IMG/VR virus record: IMGVR_UViG_3300022221_000018
Coordinates: 1 to 29,613 of that record
Source: a virus
DNA length: 29,613 nucleotides
Strand: one strand, 5' to 3'
The notes beneath the pieces are model-generated. The model did no database searches. It saw nothing but the letters and a program-made list of their open reading frames with translations, and had not been told where the DNA came from. Made by a program: the position numbers and the translations under genes. This document shows positions 1-6,565 of this stretch, in pieces. Each line of letters opens with the position of its first letter. Position 1 is the stretch's first letter.

Positions 1-200
1 CCGGTGTCGATCTATACGATGCTGATCTACACATTGCTAATTTACGCGATGCTAATTTACGCGATGCTAATTTACGCGATGCCAATCTAACCGGTGCCAA
101 TCTAACCGGTGTCGATCTATTCGGTGCCAATCTCACCGGTGCTAATCTATTCGGTGCCAATCTAACCGGTGCCAATCTAACCGGTGCTGATCTATTCGAT
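1..200 (+). repeat. 15-bp tandem repeat array encoding pentapeptides
   Basis: Consecutive 15-base units follow the pattern GGTGCCAATCTAACC or GATGCTAATTTACGC. Three near-identical GATGCTAATTTACGC units stand in a row at about 51-95, and the GGTGCCAATCTAACC form recurs several times. This degree of DNA identity suggests recent unit duplication rather than only protein-level constraint. It is coding, not a CRISPR array. Confidence 0.85.
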
Positions 201-428
201 ACCATTGGTAACATGGAACAAGTAAAGTCACTACAGCTTGAGACCTGGATGATCACATACACTGACACAATGCTTCAAATCGGTTGTCAGCGACACACCA
301 TTGAAGAGTGGTTCGCGTTTGACGATGACACCATTGCCGACATGGATAGCGGTGCACTTGAGTTCTGGACCAAGTGGAAAGACACTTTGAAGCAGATTAT
401 TACTATGTCACCAGGAGAAGCATCATGA
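1..428 (+). CDS. Pentapeptide-repeat protein, 5' end outside the window
   Basis: The reading frame is open from base 3 to the TGA at 426-428, so the start lies upstream; the ATG at 213 is internal. About 13 tandem A(D/N)LXX pentapeptides are visible before residue 70 (units such as GANLT, DANLR, GADLF), which should fold as a right-handed quadrilateral beta helix. A non-repeat tail of about 70 residues follows, with the motif [14 protein letters not shown] and ending near FWTKWKD. Similar tails occur after pentapeptide arrays in other phage proteins of unknown role. Some family members (Qnr, MfpA) mimic DNA and protect gyrase, but nothing here shows that activity. The gene overlaps the next by four bases (ATGA), so translation is probably coupled. 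Family assignment is very sure, function unknown. Confidence 0.9.
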   Translation, partial: GVDLYDADLHIANLRDANLRDANLRDANLTGANLTGVDLFGANLTGANLFGANLTGANLTGADLFDTIGNMEQVKSLQLETWMITYTDTMLQIGCQRHTIEEWFAFDDDTIADMDSGALEFWTKWKDTLKQIITMSPGEAS

Positions 429-649
429 AAATATCTGAAGCAGCACTATCCCAACTAAAGTACATTGCAGAAGAAGCCGAGCAAGACCCGTTCACCGTAT
501 TGGAAGAGATGTCAGGTCAGGGTATCTGCCTGGTATGTGGTGAGTTACAGTCTGGTGTCGAACCGGATGCTGAAGGGCATCAGTGCCACAGTTGTGATGA
601 ACACGCTGTCGCTGGTGTTGAACAAACACTAATCACTCTCTACTGTTAG
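425..649 (+). CDS. Small protein with two CxxC pairs (zinc-ribbon-like)
   Basis: The start at 425 is chosen over an in-frame ATG at 374 because AGGAGAAG lies at 412-419 and the ATG overlaps the upstream stop as ATGA. The product is 74 residues. It has an acidic helical first half and then CLVC and CHSC about 19 residues apart, which could bind one zinc ion. Such small zinc-ribbon proteins are common in phage early and accessory regions and often bind host factors or nucleic acid. I do not recognise a named family. It sits in the plus-strand accessory operon at 1-1807. Confidence 0.75.
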   Translation: MKISEAALSQLKYIAEEAEQDPFTVLEEMSGQGICLVCGELQSGVEPDAEGHQCHSCDEHAVAGVEQTLITLYC

Positions 650-659
650 GAGAAGCATC

Positions 660-995
660 ATGAAAGACTCAACAGCAATGATTCAAGTAATGGAAGAAAC
701 TATCCGAACGCAGGATGCACTTATCATCTCACAGGAAAAAACCATCGATCGTAAAGAGAAAGCTATCAATCGTATACTCCTTGAGAAAGCAGCGTTGCAG
801 CACGATCTGGCACAATGGAGATTAACCGCTCAAGGTTGGGAGTTAGTTCAAACTGATGAGGGTTACCAGGCAACACGAGATAATCAAACATTCGTCACTA
901 CTGAATCATGGTGGCACTTAGAGAAACGTATCACTACGTTTTTACACCGTACGGAAGAAGAAGCGGAAATAAAACTTAATGGAGAACTAAAATGA
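660..995 (+). CDS. Hypothetical coiled-coil protein
   Basis: The product is 111 residues. The Shine-Dalgarno AGGAGAAG at 648-655 overlaps the TAG of the previous gene, and the stop overlaps the next start as ATGA (992-995). Residues about 5-55 are a charged amphipathic helix rich in E, K, Q and I, likely a coiled coil. A W-containing segment follows (WELVQ, SWWHLEKR). No family is recognised. Position and spacing make it a real member of the accessory operon. Confidence 0.7.
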   Translation: MKDSTAMIQVMEETIRTQDALIISQEKTIDRKEKAINRILLEKAALQHDLAQWRLTAQGWELVQTDEGYQATRDNQTFVTTESWWHLEKRITTFLHRTEEEAEIKLNGELK

Positions 996-1342
996 CCCAA
1001 CTACAAAGGTACGATATAGAGTATGGAATGATTAAGGGCTCTGAAACGGGTCACTTGGTTGAGTATTCTGATGTCATAGACTTGATAGTAAAGAGTAAGA
1101 GTAACGAAAAATTACTTGCTGACCTTGAGTATGATCATGACGTATTGGTAAAAAAGTACACTGAGCTCAAGCTGATGCTTGATCTTATGACTGCCGAAGA
1201 ACATAAAACGTCTGCTGCATACGTCCGTATCCGTGAACTTGTGGGTACAATGAACATACCAATGTCGCCTGATAGGGATTTTGTACATTTAATCTATGAG
1301 GCAACTGAGGAAAAAATACGAAAGCTACTCAGCCAAAAATAA
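992..1342 (+). CDS. Hypothetical protein
   Basis: The product is 116 residues. Its start overlaps the stop of the coiled-coil gene by four bases, with GGAGAA just upstream at 980-985. The sequence is mostly helical and charged, with a heptad-like stretch around residues 35-70. No signal peptide, membrane segment or catalytic motif is visible, and I do not recognise it. Gene reality rests on length, ribosome binding site and tight packing. Confidence 0.65.
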   Translation: MTQLQRYDIEYGMIKGSETGHLVEYSDVIDLIVKSKSNEKLLADLEYDHDVLVKKYTELKLMLDLMTAEEHKTSAAYVRIRELVGTMNIPMSPDRDFVHLIYEATEEKIRKLLSQK

Positions 1343-1376
1343 CAGCAGATTTAAAAACAATGTGGGGTATAGTCTA

Positions 1377-1484
1377 ATGAAAATTGACTGGGACGAAGTG
1401 AACGATCATCCAGCTATACAATGTTTCGTATTTGGAATGATCGTTTCCCCCACCCTTATCTTCCTCATGAGCCTAATGGAGTAA
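1377..1484 (+). CDS. Short single-pass membrane peptide
   Basis: A 35-residue product starts at the ATG at 1377, within a longer open frame. It has a polar acidic start (MKIDWDEVNDH) and then about 18 hydrophobic residues (CFVFGMIVSPTLIFLMSLM), predicted to cross the membrane once. The ribosome binding site is weak (GGGG at 1363-1366). The next gene starts five bases after its stop. Very short phage membrane peptides are common and usually uncharacterised. It could be a non-functional frame, hence moderate confidence. Confidence 0.45.
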   Translation: MKIDWDEVNDHPAIQCFVFGMIVSPTLIFLMSLME

Positions 1485-1489
1485 AGTTA

Positions 1490-1807
1490 ATGGTATATCA
1501 ACGAAGAACGAAACCACCACACTTCACAACCGAACAGAGACAGTTTGTCTTAGATAATTTTGTTGAATTGAAGGAGGCAATGCCATCAAAGAACGGTTGG
1601 ATTGTGTACAATCTCATCAAGCGATACGATACATTGTCGATTGTTGAACTAATGAAGCGAACGAACATGAGTAAGCGAACACTTTGGTCACATATCTGGT
1701 TCTTACTAGATCACGGGTGGATTGTATCAACAGTCGTGAGTCGATTCGTTAGTACAGAATCCCGCAGCTTAACTTGTAAAGTACACGTTTATAAAGTTAA
1801 TAAATGA
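1490..1807 (+). CDS. Putative winged-helix DNA-binding protein
   Basis: The product is 105 residues from the ATG at 1490, preceded by GGAG at 1478-1481; an in-frame ATG at 1421 lies inside the previous gene and has no better ribosome site. The middle holds a helix-turn-helix-like stretch (LSIVELMKRTNMSKRTLW, about residues 48-65). WFLLDHGWI follows and fits recognition helix plus wing of a MarR/replication-initiator-like winged helix. A role as a small regulator is inference. The gene ends with five consecutive in-frame TGA codons (1805-1819) and is followed by a strong terminator. Confidence 0.6.
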   Translation: MVYQRRTKPPHFTTEQRQFVLDNFVELKEAMPSKNGWIVYNLIKRYDTLSIVELMKRTNMSKRTLWSHIWFLLDHGWIVSTVVSRFVSTESRSLTCKVHVYKVNK

Positions 1808-1838
1808 TGATGATGATGATTAAATTGTAGACAAAATA

Positions 1839-1867
1839 AAACCCGCCAATGAGCGGGTTTCCTTTTT
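1839..1867. terminator. Bidirectional intrinsic terminator between convergent blocks
   Basis: A perfect 8-bp stem, AAACCCGC (1839-1846) and GCGGGTTT (1853-1860), encloses a 6-base loop. The plus strand continues with CCTTTTT, and the minus strand reads TTTTATTTTG after the hairpin. It can therefore stop the plus block (1-1807) and the minus block (6159-1867) that meet here. Confidence 0.9.
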
Positions 1868-1905
1868 CAGTGAGGTTTCTGCTCTGTTACTATTGAATCG
1901 TTCAT
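1867..1905 (-). CDS. Very short ORF (12 codons) before the terminator
   Basis: ATG at 1903-1905 is preceded on the minus strand by GAGGAG (1915-1920), one of the best ribosome sites in the region. It encodes MNDSIVTEQKPH and stops at 1867-1869, directly against the terminator. It could be a real micropeptide, the remnant of a longer gene, or a chance frame beside a functional ribosome site. No homology can be claimed at this size. Confidence 0.3.
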   Translation of the reverse strand: MNDSIVTEQKPH

Positions 1906-1929
1906 AATGTATTACTCCTCTATGCTGAA

Positions 1930-2100
1930 TTATGTGGACTGAAATCCGATATTTCTTGCATTAGCAAGCGTCATCCTGGGGGTTTCATCATCTTTAATGC
2001 TTCGATAAAACTCTTCTATTCGCCACGCCATTTCTTCGGGATAGCTGTCTTTTTCAAGCATAAATTTAACAAGTTCTATCAACGCCTCGCCTTGACCCAT
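1930..2100 (-). CDS. Small hypothetical protein
   Basis: A 56-residue product starts at ATG 2098-2100 with AGGGG at 2110-2114 upstream. The sequence is amphipathic and helical, with many acidic residues and W/Y (DSYPEEMAWRIEEFYRSIKD). It ends with TLANARNIGFQST. No family is recognised. It lies between MazG and the terminator in the minus block, in the same orientation and with a good ribosome site, which supports its being real. Confidence 0.55.
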   Translation of the reverse strand: MGQGEALIELVKFMLEKDSYPEEMAWRIEEFYRSIKDDETPRMTLANARNIGFQST

Positions 2101-2124
2101 AGCATATTACCCCTCTAAATAAAA

Positions 2125-2487
2125 TTATCGTTTCCTGACAAATTGACCATTCTTCATATCACCAGACCGACCATTGATCTTCACGTAGGCTTTATTCAGA
2201 CAACGGTCAATGTTCAATCCGAGAAGGTGGCACTCAATAATCAAAGTGGTTAGAGTATCTCCAATTTCCATTTCAACATCACCCAGGAGCTGTTCATACT
2301 GTTCACCTGTATCGGCGTGTTCTAATGCAGCAACCGCTTCCAGAACTTCACCGGCTTCTTCGACCACTTTACGAGCCTGAGCTATTGGCGTACCTTTGGT
2401 TAGAATACCTCGATCACGCGCCCACTCGATAACATTATTGTGATCAGATAGAGCTACACCGTTGATACTCGCTATTTCGTTATTCAT
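2125..2487 (-). CDS. MazG-like nucleotide pyrophosphohydrolase
   Basis: The product is 120 residues. The metal-binding helices typical of the all-alpha NTP pyrophosphatase superfamily are visible: EEAGEVLEA (E44, E47) and EMEIGDTL (E74, D77), matching the ExxE...ExxD signature. Such enzymes hydrolyse NTPs or dNTPs to monophosphates plus pyrophosphate. Phage versions are thought to clean or adjust nucleotide pools, or lower alarmone levels, during infection. Its length fits a single-domain phage MazG. The start overlaps the upstream stop as ATGA (2484-2487). Substrate cannot be told from sequence. Confidence 0.85.
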   Translation of the reverse strand: MNNEIASINGVALSDHNNVIEWARDRGILTKGTPIAQARKVVEEAGEVLEAVAALEHADTGEQYEQLLGDVEMEIGDTLTTLIIECHLLGLNIDRCLNKAYVKINGRSGDMKNGQFVRKR

Positions 2488-2840
2488 TGAACTTTCATCC
2501 CTTTTTTCTTTGCGGATTGTATTTGAAAGTCAGCAACAACTTCAGGAGATATATTGAAAGTAATTTCCATACCGTTGCTCACCTTATGCTTCACCTCAGT
2601 CTGACCTTGAGCCAGCATGAACGGTGCAAGCGTTCGAGTCACCAGTTCGTTTAACATACGCATCGTGTCACTCAACCCGTTGGTCTCCATGTGATCACTC
2701 ACACTCTCAATCAGGATGTCATTATTGGCATCCCGGAAGCTAGGGTCCTGCTGAGTTCCAGAGAATACTTGTTCGACTTTTTCCTTTTTCTCATACGCTT
2801 CATTGTGCTTTTCAACTTCATTCTTTTTTACTGATTTCAT
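2484..2840 (-). CDS. Hypothetical protein upstream of mazG-like gene
   Basis: The start at 2840 (MKSVKKNEVEKHN) is chosen over an in-frame ATG at 2873 because GAGGAA lies just upstream and the longer form would run deep into the previous gene. The product is 118 residues. It has a very charged N-terminus, a central helical region (DTMRMLNELVTRTLAPFML), and a C-terminal beta-like part with NGMEITFNISPEVV. No family is recognised. It overlaps both neighbours by about four bases, so it is translated with the DUF3310-like and MazG-like genes. Confidence 0.65.
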   Translation of the reverse strand: MKSVKKNEVEKHNEAYEKKEKVEQVFSGTQQDPSFRDANNDILIESVSDHMETNGLSDTMRMLNELVTRTLAPFMLAQGQTEVKHKVSNGMEITFNISPEVVADFQIQSAKKKGMKVQ

Positions 2841-3442
2841 TTTGATTCCTCGATAGTTAGCCAGCGACCACAATAATCGCGCATTTTCTCAATCTCTTTC
2901 ACAACATCGTCTTTCTTACCCATGCGACGATTGTACTTACCGATGGTGAACCGCATTGCACCGCGAAATTCTTCATCTGTACTGGTGCGAGCGAACTCAT
3001 CAATCCAGTCTTCACCTTGGCTATCCTGGTATCGAGATTGTTTACCTTTATCCGGACTAACGAAGTCCGACATAACATCTCGAATGTGCTTAGAGTGTTC
3101 TTCACACTTATCCTGAACATCTGTCGCTGTAGGTGCTTTGACCCCAGCAGGTTTAAATGGAATATCTTGGAATATAGGGTTTCCACGGATAAGATTCTCA
3201 TCGGGTTCAAGAGACTCTTCAACAACATTCACAGATTCAATTTTAGCAATAATGACCGTTTTAAGTTGACCATGCTCATTTTTAAACAGGAGCCTGAATT
3301 CATCAATGTCGATAATTTTATAGACCAACATTGATTTCACGACATCATCTTCATGAAATGCAATCTCAAAAGCAGTATCGGATTGCTGCAATTCTATAAG
3401 TTGAATCACATGAGCTTCTTTTGTTTTTCCTACAATAGTCAT
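2837..3442 (-). CDS. DUF3310-like protein (putative nucleotide kinase family)
   Basis: The product is 201 residues. The last 60 residues (SRYQDSQGEDWIDEF, then FRGAMRFTIGKYNRR, GKKDD, ending near LTIEE) resemble the DUF3310 domain, which phages often attach to other modules and which is annotated by relation to T7 gp1.7 as nucleotide kinase. The first 90 residues look like a separate beta-rich domain. CTGAGGAATAACTG precedes the start, and a near-consensus promoter lies at 3473-3501, so this is the first gene of its own transcript with the 2484 and 2125 genes. The DUF3310 call is from residue pattern only and the catalytic role is uncertain. Confidence 0.6.
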   Translation of the reverse strand: MTIVGKTKEAHVIQLIELQQSDTAFEIAFHEDDVVKSMLVYKIIDIDEFRLLFKNEHGQLKTVIIAKIESVNVVEESLEPDENLIRGNPIFQDIPFKPAGVKAPTATDVQDKCEEHSKHIRDVMSDFVSPDKGKQSRYQDSQGEDWIDEFARTSTDEEFRGAMRFTIGKYNRRMGKKDDVVKEIEKMRDYCGRWLTIEESK

Positions 3443-3472
3443 CAGTTATTCCTCAGTTATTTGTTCCAATTT

Positions 3473-3501
3473 AGAATAGTCTTTTGTGACCACATTGTCA
3501 A
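3473..3501 (-). promoter_or_regulatory. Sigma70-type promoter with TGTGGTCACA operator-like palindrome
   Basis: On the minus strand a perfect -35 TTGACA (3501-3496) is followed after 17 bases by TATTCT (3478-3473). Inside the spacer, one base after the -35 box, lies TGTG-GT-CACA (3494-3485), a palindrome with a 2-base centre. It stands about 30 bp upstream of the DUF3310-like gene. The same arrangement recurs at 11807-11835. Promoter assignment is strong by consensus; the operator is inference. Confidence 0.8.
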
Positions 3502-3511
3502 CGCAGTTGTG

Positions 3512-6127
3512 TCACGCTTCCTTCAACCCGCCTTCGATAATCTGTAGCTCACCTGAATTACGGATCTGTTCCATTGAGAGTAAATACTTTTTCACAATCT
3601 CATTACCAGGCATCTTTTCGTACTTCTCACGATCACGCAGGATCCAAAGTCGATACTCCTTTTTACCTGCAGTGCATCGACGCAATACTGCCAACTTCTC
3701 CTGTCTCAGAATCTTACCCAATGTTGCTGCTGACGGGATCCGATTCACAGTGTTAGATAAGTTCATCATCTGTGCTGAGATCTTCAACGCATGATAGACA
3801 TCCTCACTGGTCATGATGTCTGACTGAAACGACCCCATCTCAAGATCCACTAGCTCGCGAATAATGTTACCTATAGGATCAGCCGAAGCATCTTGCATAT
3901 CACGAACGAAGTCGGTTACGTGTGGTGGAGCTGCTGGGTTAAAATCAGATAGATCTACCCGGGTTAATAGATAATCGGTGCAGGCTTTCCAACCCTCACA
4001 GGAAATCATCCAGTGCCACAACGCACCCCAGTATTCCCCCCAACCGGGCAACAGTTGTCGAGTAACCGGGTCACGCATAATCATGTCAGTCCACACAGCA
4101 AAGAATCGTCTAGTGTCACCACTGATCGACATAGGGAGTGCTGAGTTTGAGCAGCCAGATACATTGATCAAGTTGCGAATCTGCATACCCTTTGTACCTT
4201 TTGGATTTACAGAAAGCGTCATAGGTGGTGCTGTACAGTAAGGCTTCAATTTATTGGTGACTGCCCTAGCTTCCCGGTGATCACCCATCTCAAGTTCGTT
4301 AATGTGTAAATTCTTCACACCGATTAGGTAGTCATTAAAGCCACCGATCAGATCATGTCCATCAATGACACGATGTTCACCTGCTAGAGCCTGAAACATG
4401 GGGTACAATAGGAAATCTTTACCGACTCCCTCACCACCTGCTAATAGAATCATGTGATTGATCTTGATTTCAGGGTGTCGAATAGTGTGTGCCATCCACT
4501 TCAAAATATGGTCACGTTCCTTTTCCCAACCCAACACTTCAAAATGATTCAACCAGCGAGCGACATCACCCTTGATCGGTTGTGGATCAATACCAACGAA
4601 GCCATTGACATGACGAATACCCTTCTCAGTAAAAATATTCGGCATACCTGGGAGGTAATCGTAGCGGTCCACTTTCTCAACACGACCCTCCACCAACGCT
4701 TCAGTGTGTACATCCGAATCAATGTGACAGTACGCATTACGGAATGAATCAACACTCAAAAATTGTCGTTTGGTTGCTGAGTAGTATTGGTTTTGTTCAG
4801 CAACATAAACATAATCACGATAGAAACTGGTATCACCGCCTTCACGCTTATACCACTTTTTTCGCTGCTGCTCTATCACTGCAGTAAGGTCTGTCTTGGA
4901 CCAGTGCATAATGTCACGCAGATCATTCCAGTACATGATACGTGTACCGTGGTCCAGATCATCAATCATCTTCAGGAATTCGTATGCCTGTCCGTTCTTA
5001 ACCTGACCAATGGGTTGACGACCGATCTGTTTAATCATGTCCTCATATCCTATATCCTGGTCCGGACTCGCTTGTAGAATCGGGGGAGGTGGCGCAACTG
5101 ATGTCGGCTGTGGTTCGAGGAAGTTAGGAATCGGTGGAGGTGGTGCAACAGTAGGTGGAACCGGGATAGATGGAACACTGATCTCTTTCATATTGTGCAT
5201 GAAGTTCCAGGCTTTGAACTGCTCCTGAAAACCAGGCTTCTCTTCCTCAATATACGACATCAGGTCACGACCCGTCCGAGTCTCACAGACACCGTGATGA
5301 CATTTGAATCCAATAGATCCGTCCGAGTTGGTGAAGATCGCTGCACCGTCATCAGCTTGCCCGGTATGCTCATGTACCCACGGACATTTTACATCAAAAC
5401 GTCCTTTACTTAACGATCCTTTGACTTGGATCAACTCAGGGATGTGTAATAATGGATGATCAGGCACTTCTGCAGCACCATCGACAACCGAATCTCTACG
5501 CTCGGCATCCAGATCAATGTTAAATACTTCAGCCAGCGATTCAATACTGACACGAGAATCAGGTTCCCACTCCAACATGCGACATTTCCATGGTGTCCCG
5601 TCAGCATTCAGTTTTTTCTGTTTTGTGTTCACACCTTCGGGTAGTCGAACGTACCGGGTGACACCACGTTGACCAGGATCTTTACCTGATGGGGCAAGGT
5701 CAGATGCGATCAGACCGTCATTGAGGTTGTCAATACGATGTCGATCTATCTCAGGTGTCTCTAAAATGTAACCCCATTGTTCCGAGCCACGGCTGGTTTC
5801 CATTATCCATGTTGGTTTAGGAAGCCTCCGTGCTACAACATGTGACAGCTTTTCACGCACATCATCCAAAACTAGACAGTGTGTCTGTCGGAATAATGCC
5901 TTCCGTCTTCTGGCTTTGTCATCTTCTGACCAAAACTGGGAGATGGTGAAGTATTGATTCGTACCCTCTGTCATAACATAACGTGAATAATAATTACCGG
6001 ACCAACACCGCATTCTCCTTTCTGGGGCAATGTTTGACGGGTCATCGGGGAAGTCGGTGACATGCACCCAGTCAGCCAGGTCCCCAAAGATGGCATCTAG
6101 GAACTCTTGATTAGTTACTTTAATCAT
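3512..6127 (-). CDS. Primase-helicase (AEP-like primase plus SF3/D5-like helicase)
   Basis: The product is 871 residues. Residues about 1-200 resemble an archaeo-eukaryotic-type primase domain (LVLDD near residue 85, then TWIMETSRGSEQWGY and GVTRYVRLPEGVN). A C/H-rich module around 245-290 includes FKCHHGVC. A proline-rich hinge (PPTVAPPPPI, repeated, about 316-360) leads to a helicase of the D5/virulence-associated E type: Walker A GGEGVGKD (near 560-568), Walker B-like HINELEMG (near 611), a sensor segment NVSGCSN, and an arginine-finger-like SGDTRRFF (near 673). It would unwind duplex DNA and lay primers for the phage polymerase. The start overlaps the stop of a short upstream leader ORF as ATGA. 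It ends just before the 3496 promoter. Confidence 0.85.
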   Translation of the reverse strand: MIKVTNQEFLDAIFGDLADWVHVTDFPDDPSNIAPERRMRCWSGNYYSRYVMTEGTNQYFTISQFWSEDDKARRRKALFRQTHCLVLDDVREKLSHVVARRLPKPTWIMETSRGSEQWGYILETPEIDRHRIDNLNDGLIASDLAPSGKDPGQRGVTRYVRLPEGVNTKQKKLNADGTPWKCRMLEWEPDSRVSIESLAEVFNIDLDAERRDSVVDGAAEVPDHPLLHIPELIQVKGSLSKGRFDVKCPWVHEHTGQADDGAAIFTNSDGSIGFKCHHGVCETRTGRDLMSYIEEEKPGFQEQFKAWNFMHNMKEISVPSIPVPPTVAPPPPIPNFLEPQPTSVAPPPPILQASPDQDIGYEDMIKQIGRQPIGQVKNGQAYEFLKMIDDLDHGTRIMYWNDLRDIMHWSKTDLTAVIEQQRKKWYKREGGDTSFYRDYVYVAEQNQYYSATKRQFLSVDSFRNAYCHIDSDVHTEALVEGRVEKVDRYDYLPGMPNIFTEKGIRHVNGFVGIDPQPIKGDVARWLNHFEVLGWEKERDHILKWMAHTIRHPEIKINHMILLAGGEGVGKDFLLYPMFQALAGEHRVIDGHDLIGGFNDYLIGVKNLHINELEMGDHREARAVTNKLKPYCTAPPMTLSVNPKGTKGMQIRNLINVSGCSNSALPMSISGDTRRFFAVWTDMIMRDPVTRQLLPGWGEYWGALWHWMISCEGWKACTDYLLTRVDLSDFNPAAPPHVTDFVRDMQDASADPIGNIIRELVDLEMGSFQSDIMTSEDVYHALKISAQMMNLSNTVNRIPSAATLGKILRQEKLAVLRRCTAGKKEYRLWILRDREKYEKMPGNEIVKKYLLSMEQIRNSGELQIIEGGLKEA

Positions 6128-6159
6128 AGAGACACCTGTGATATTATCTTACTTGTCAT
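6124..6159 (-). CDS. 11-codon leader ORF coupled to the primase start
   Basis: ATG at 6157-6159 follows CTGAGGAAT (6165-6173), the strongest ribosome site type used by this phage. It encodes MTSKIISQVSL and stops at 6124-6126, overlapping the primase ATG (6125-6127). The primase itself has only a weak site upstream (AGGTG). The likely job is translational coupling or dosage control of primase; a chance frame cannot be excluded. Confidence 0.4.
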   Translation of the reverse strand: MTSKIISQVSL

Positions 6160-6191
6160 GAATGATTCCTCAGAAATTGTAATTGACCTTT

Positions 6192-6219
6192 ACCCTACTT
6201 CGGTGGGGTTTCTTTTCTT
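6192..6219 (+). terminator. Plus-oriented intrinsic terminator with UUCG loop
   Basis: A 7-bp stem ACCCTAC (6192-6198) and GTGGGGT (6203-6209) closes on a TTCG tetraloop and is followed by TTCTTTTCTT. One pair is a G-U wobble in the plus-strand RNA that becomes an A-C mismatch on the minus strand, so the plus strand is the functional one. No plus-strand gene ends upstream of it; it would stop antisense transcripts crossing the primase gene before they enter the replication operon. Confidence 0.65.
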
Positions 6220-6235
6220 CAAGACTTATTAGTCT

Positions 6236-6265
6236 ATCATAAAATACATGTTACACAACTGTTAA
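6236..6265 (-). promoter_or_regulatory. Candidate promoter for leader ORF and primase
   Basis: On the minus strand TTAACA (6265-6260) and TATGAT (6241-6236) are separated by 18 bases. The -10 box differs from TATAAT at one base; the -35 box differs from TTGACA at one base. The predicted transcript starts near 6229 and first reaches the CTGAGGAAT ribosome site of the leader ORF. Confidence 0.55.
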
Positions 6266-6285
6266 AAAAACATTTAACAAACGTG

Positions 6286-6315
6286 TTGACAACGTGTGCA
6301 ACTGTGCTCTACACT
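6286..6315 (+). promoter_or_regulatory. Candidate promoter of the plus-strand replication operon
   Basis: A perfect TTGACA (6286-6291) is followed after 18 bases by TACACT (6310-6315), about 45 bp before the regulator gene. The -35 box lies inside an imperfect palindrome (ACGTGTTGACAACGTGT, 6281-6297). This promoter would serve the operon from 6359. Confidence 0.65.
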
Positions 6316-6358
6316 TCTCATCGTTGAACAAATAAACTATAACGATTGGGGAAAAGCA

Positions 6359-6565
6359 ATGTCAGATAAACAAGAGAAGAAGGAGACTGAAACCATGCAC
6401 GTTCGCATGTCAGTTCAGCTACTTCAACAGTTCCGCGACAAGTGTCGTATGGACCTGGGCAAAGACCACAACGATATGATCCGTGAGCTTATGCAAGCCA
6501 CCATTGATGATCGTGTCACCATCCAAATTCATGATAAACAAAAGGGGATCTATAATGTCGATTGA
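6359..6565 (+). CDS. Ribbon-helix-helix (Arc/MetJ-like) regulator
   Basis: The start at 6359 is preferred over an in-frame ATG at 6296 because GGGGAAAAG lies eight bases upstream and the longer form would start inside the promoter. The product is 68 residues: a charged lead, a beta strand MHVRMS (13-18), a helix QLLQQFRDKCRMD, a turn GKDHN and a helix DMIRELMQA. This is the ribbon-helix-helix order, in which dimers insert the strand in the major groove. As first gene behind the divergent control region it is a natural autoregulator. It may also read the shared TGTG-N-T-CACA sites, but that link is a guess. Confidence 0.65.
   Translation: MSDKQEKKETETMHVRMSVQLLQQFRDKCRMDLGKDHNDMIRELMQATIDDRVTIQIHDKQKGIYNVD

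Larger units (their letters stand above)
6160..6358. promoter_or_regulatory. Divergent control region between primase and plus-strand replication operon
   Basis: This 199-bp gene-free stretch is AT-rich and separates two divergent operons. It holds a minus-strand promoter candidate, a plus-strand promoter candidate, a plus-oriented UUCG hairpin, and several short inverted repeats: GTTG-A-CAAC (6285-6293), and TTAAA/TTTAA arms around 6262-6278. The repeats overlapping the plus -35 box make it the best operator candidate in the window. A role as replication origin is possible but unsupported by iterons or an obvious unwinding element. Confidence 0.6.

Noticed and set aside
1-200. CRISPR array
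   Set aside because: The 15-bp units are contiguous without spacers and translate to A(D/N)LXX pentapeptides.
3485-3494. CRP (cAMP receptor) binding site
   Set aside because: TGTG and CACA arms are separated by 2 bases, while CRP needs TGTGA-N6-TCACA; the position at the -35/-10 spacer also fits a phage repressor better.
6160-6358. Replication origin in the divergent region
   Set aside because: AT-rich and repeat-bearing, but no iterons or clear unwinding element can be shown; left as a possibility only.
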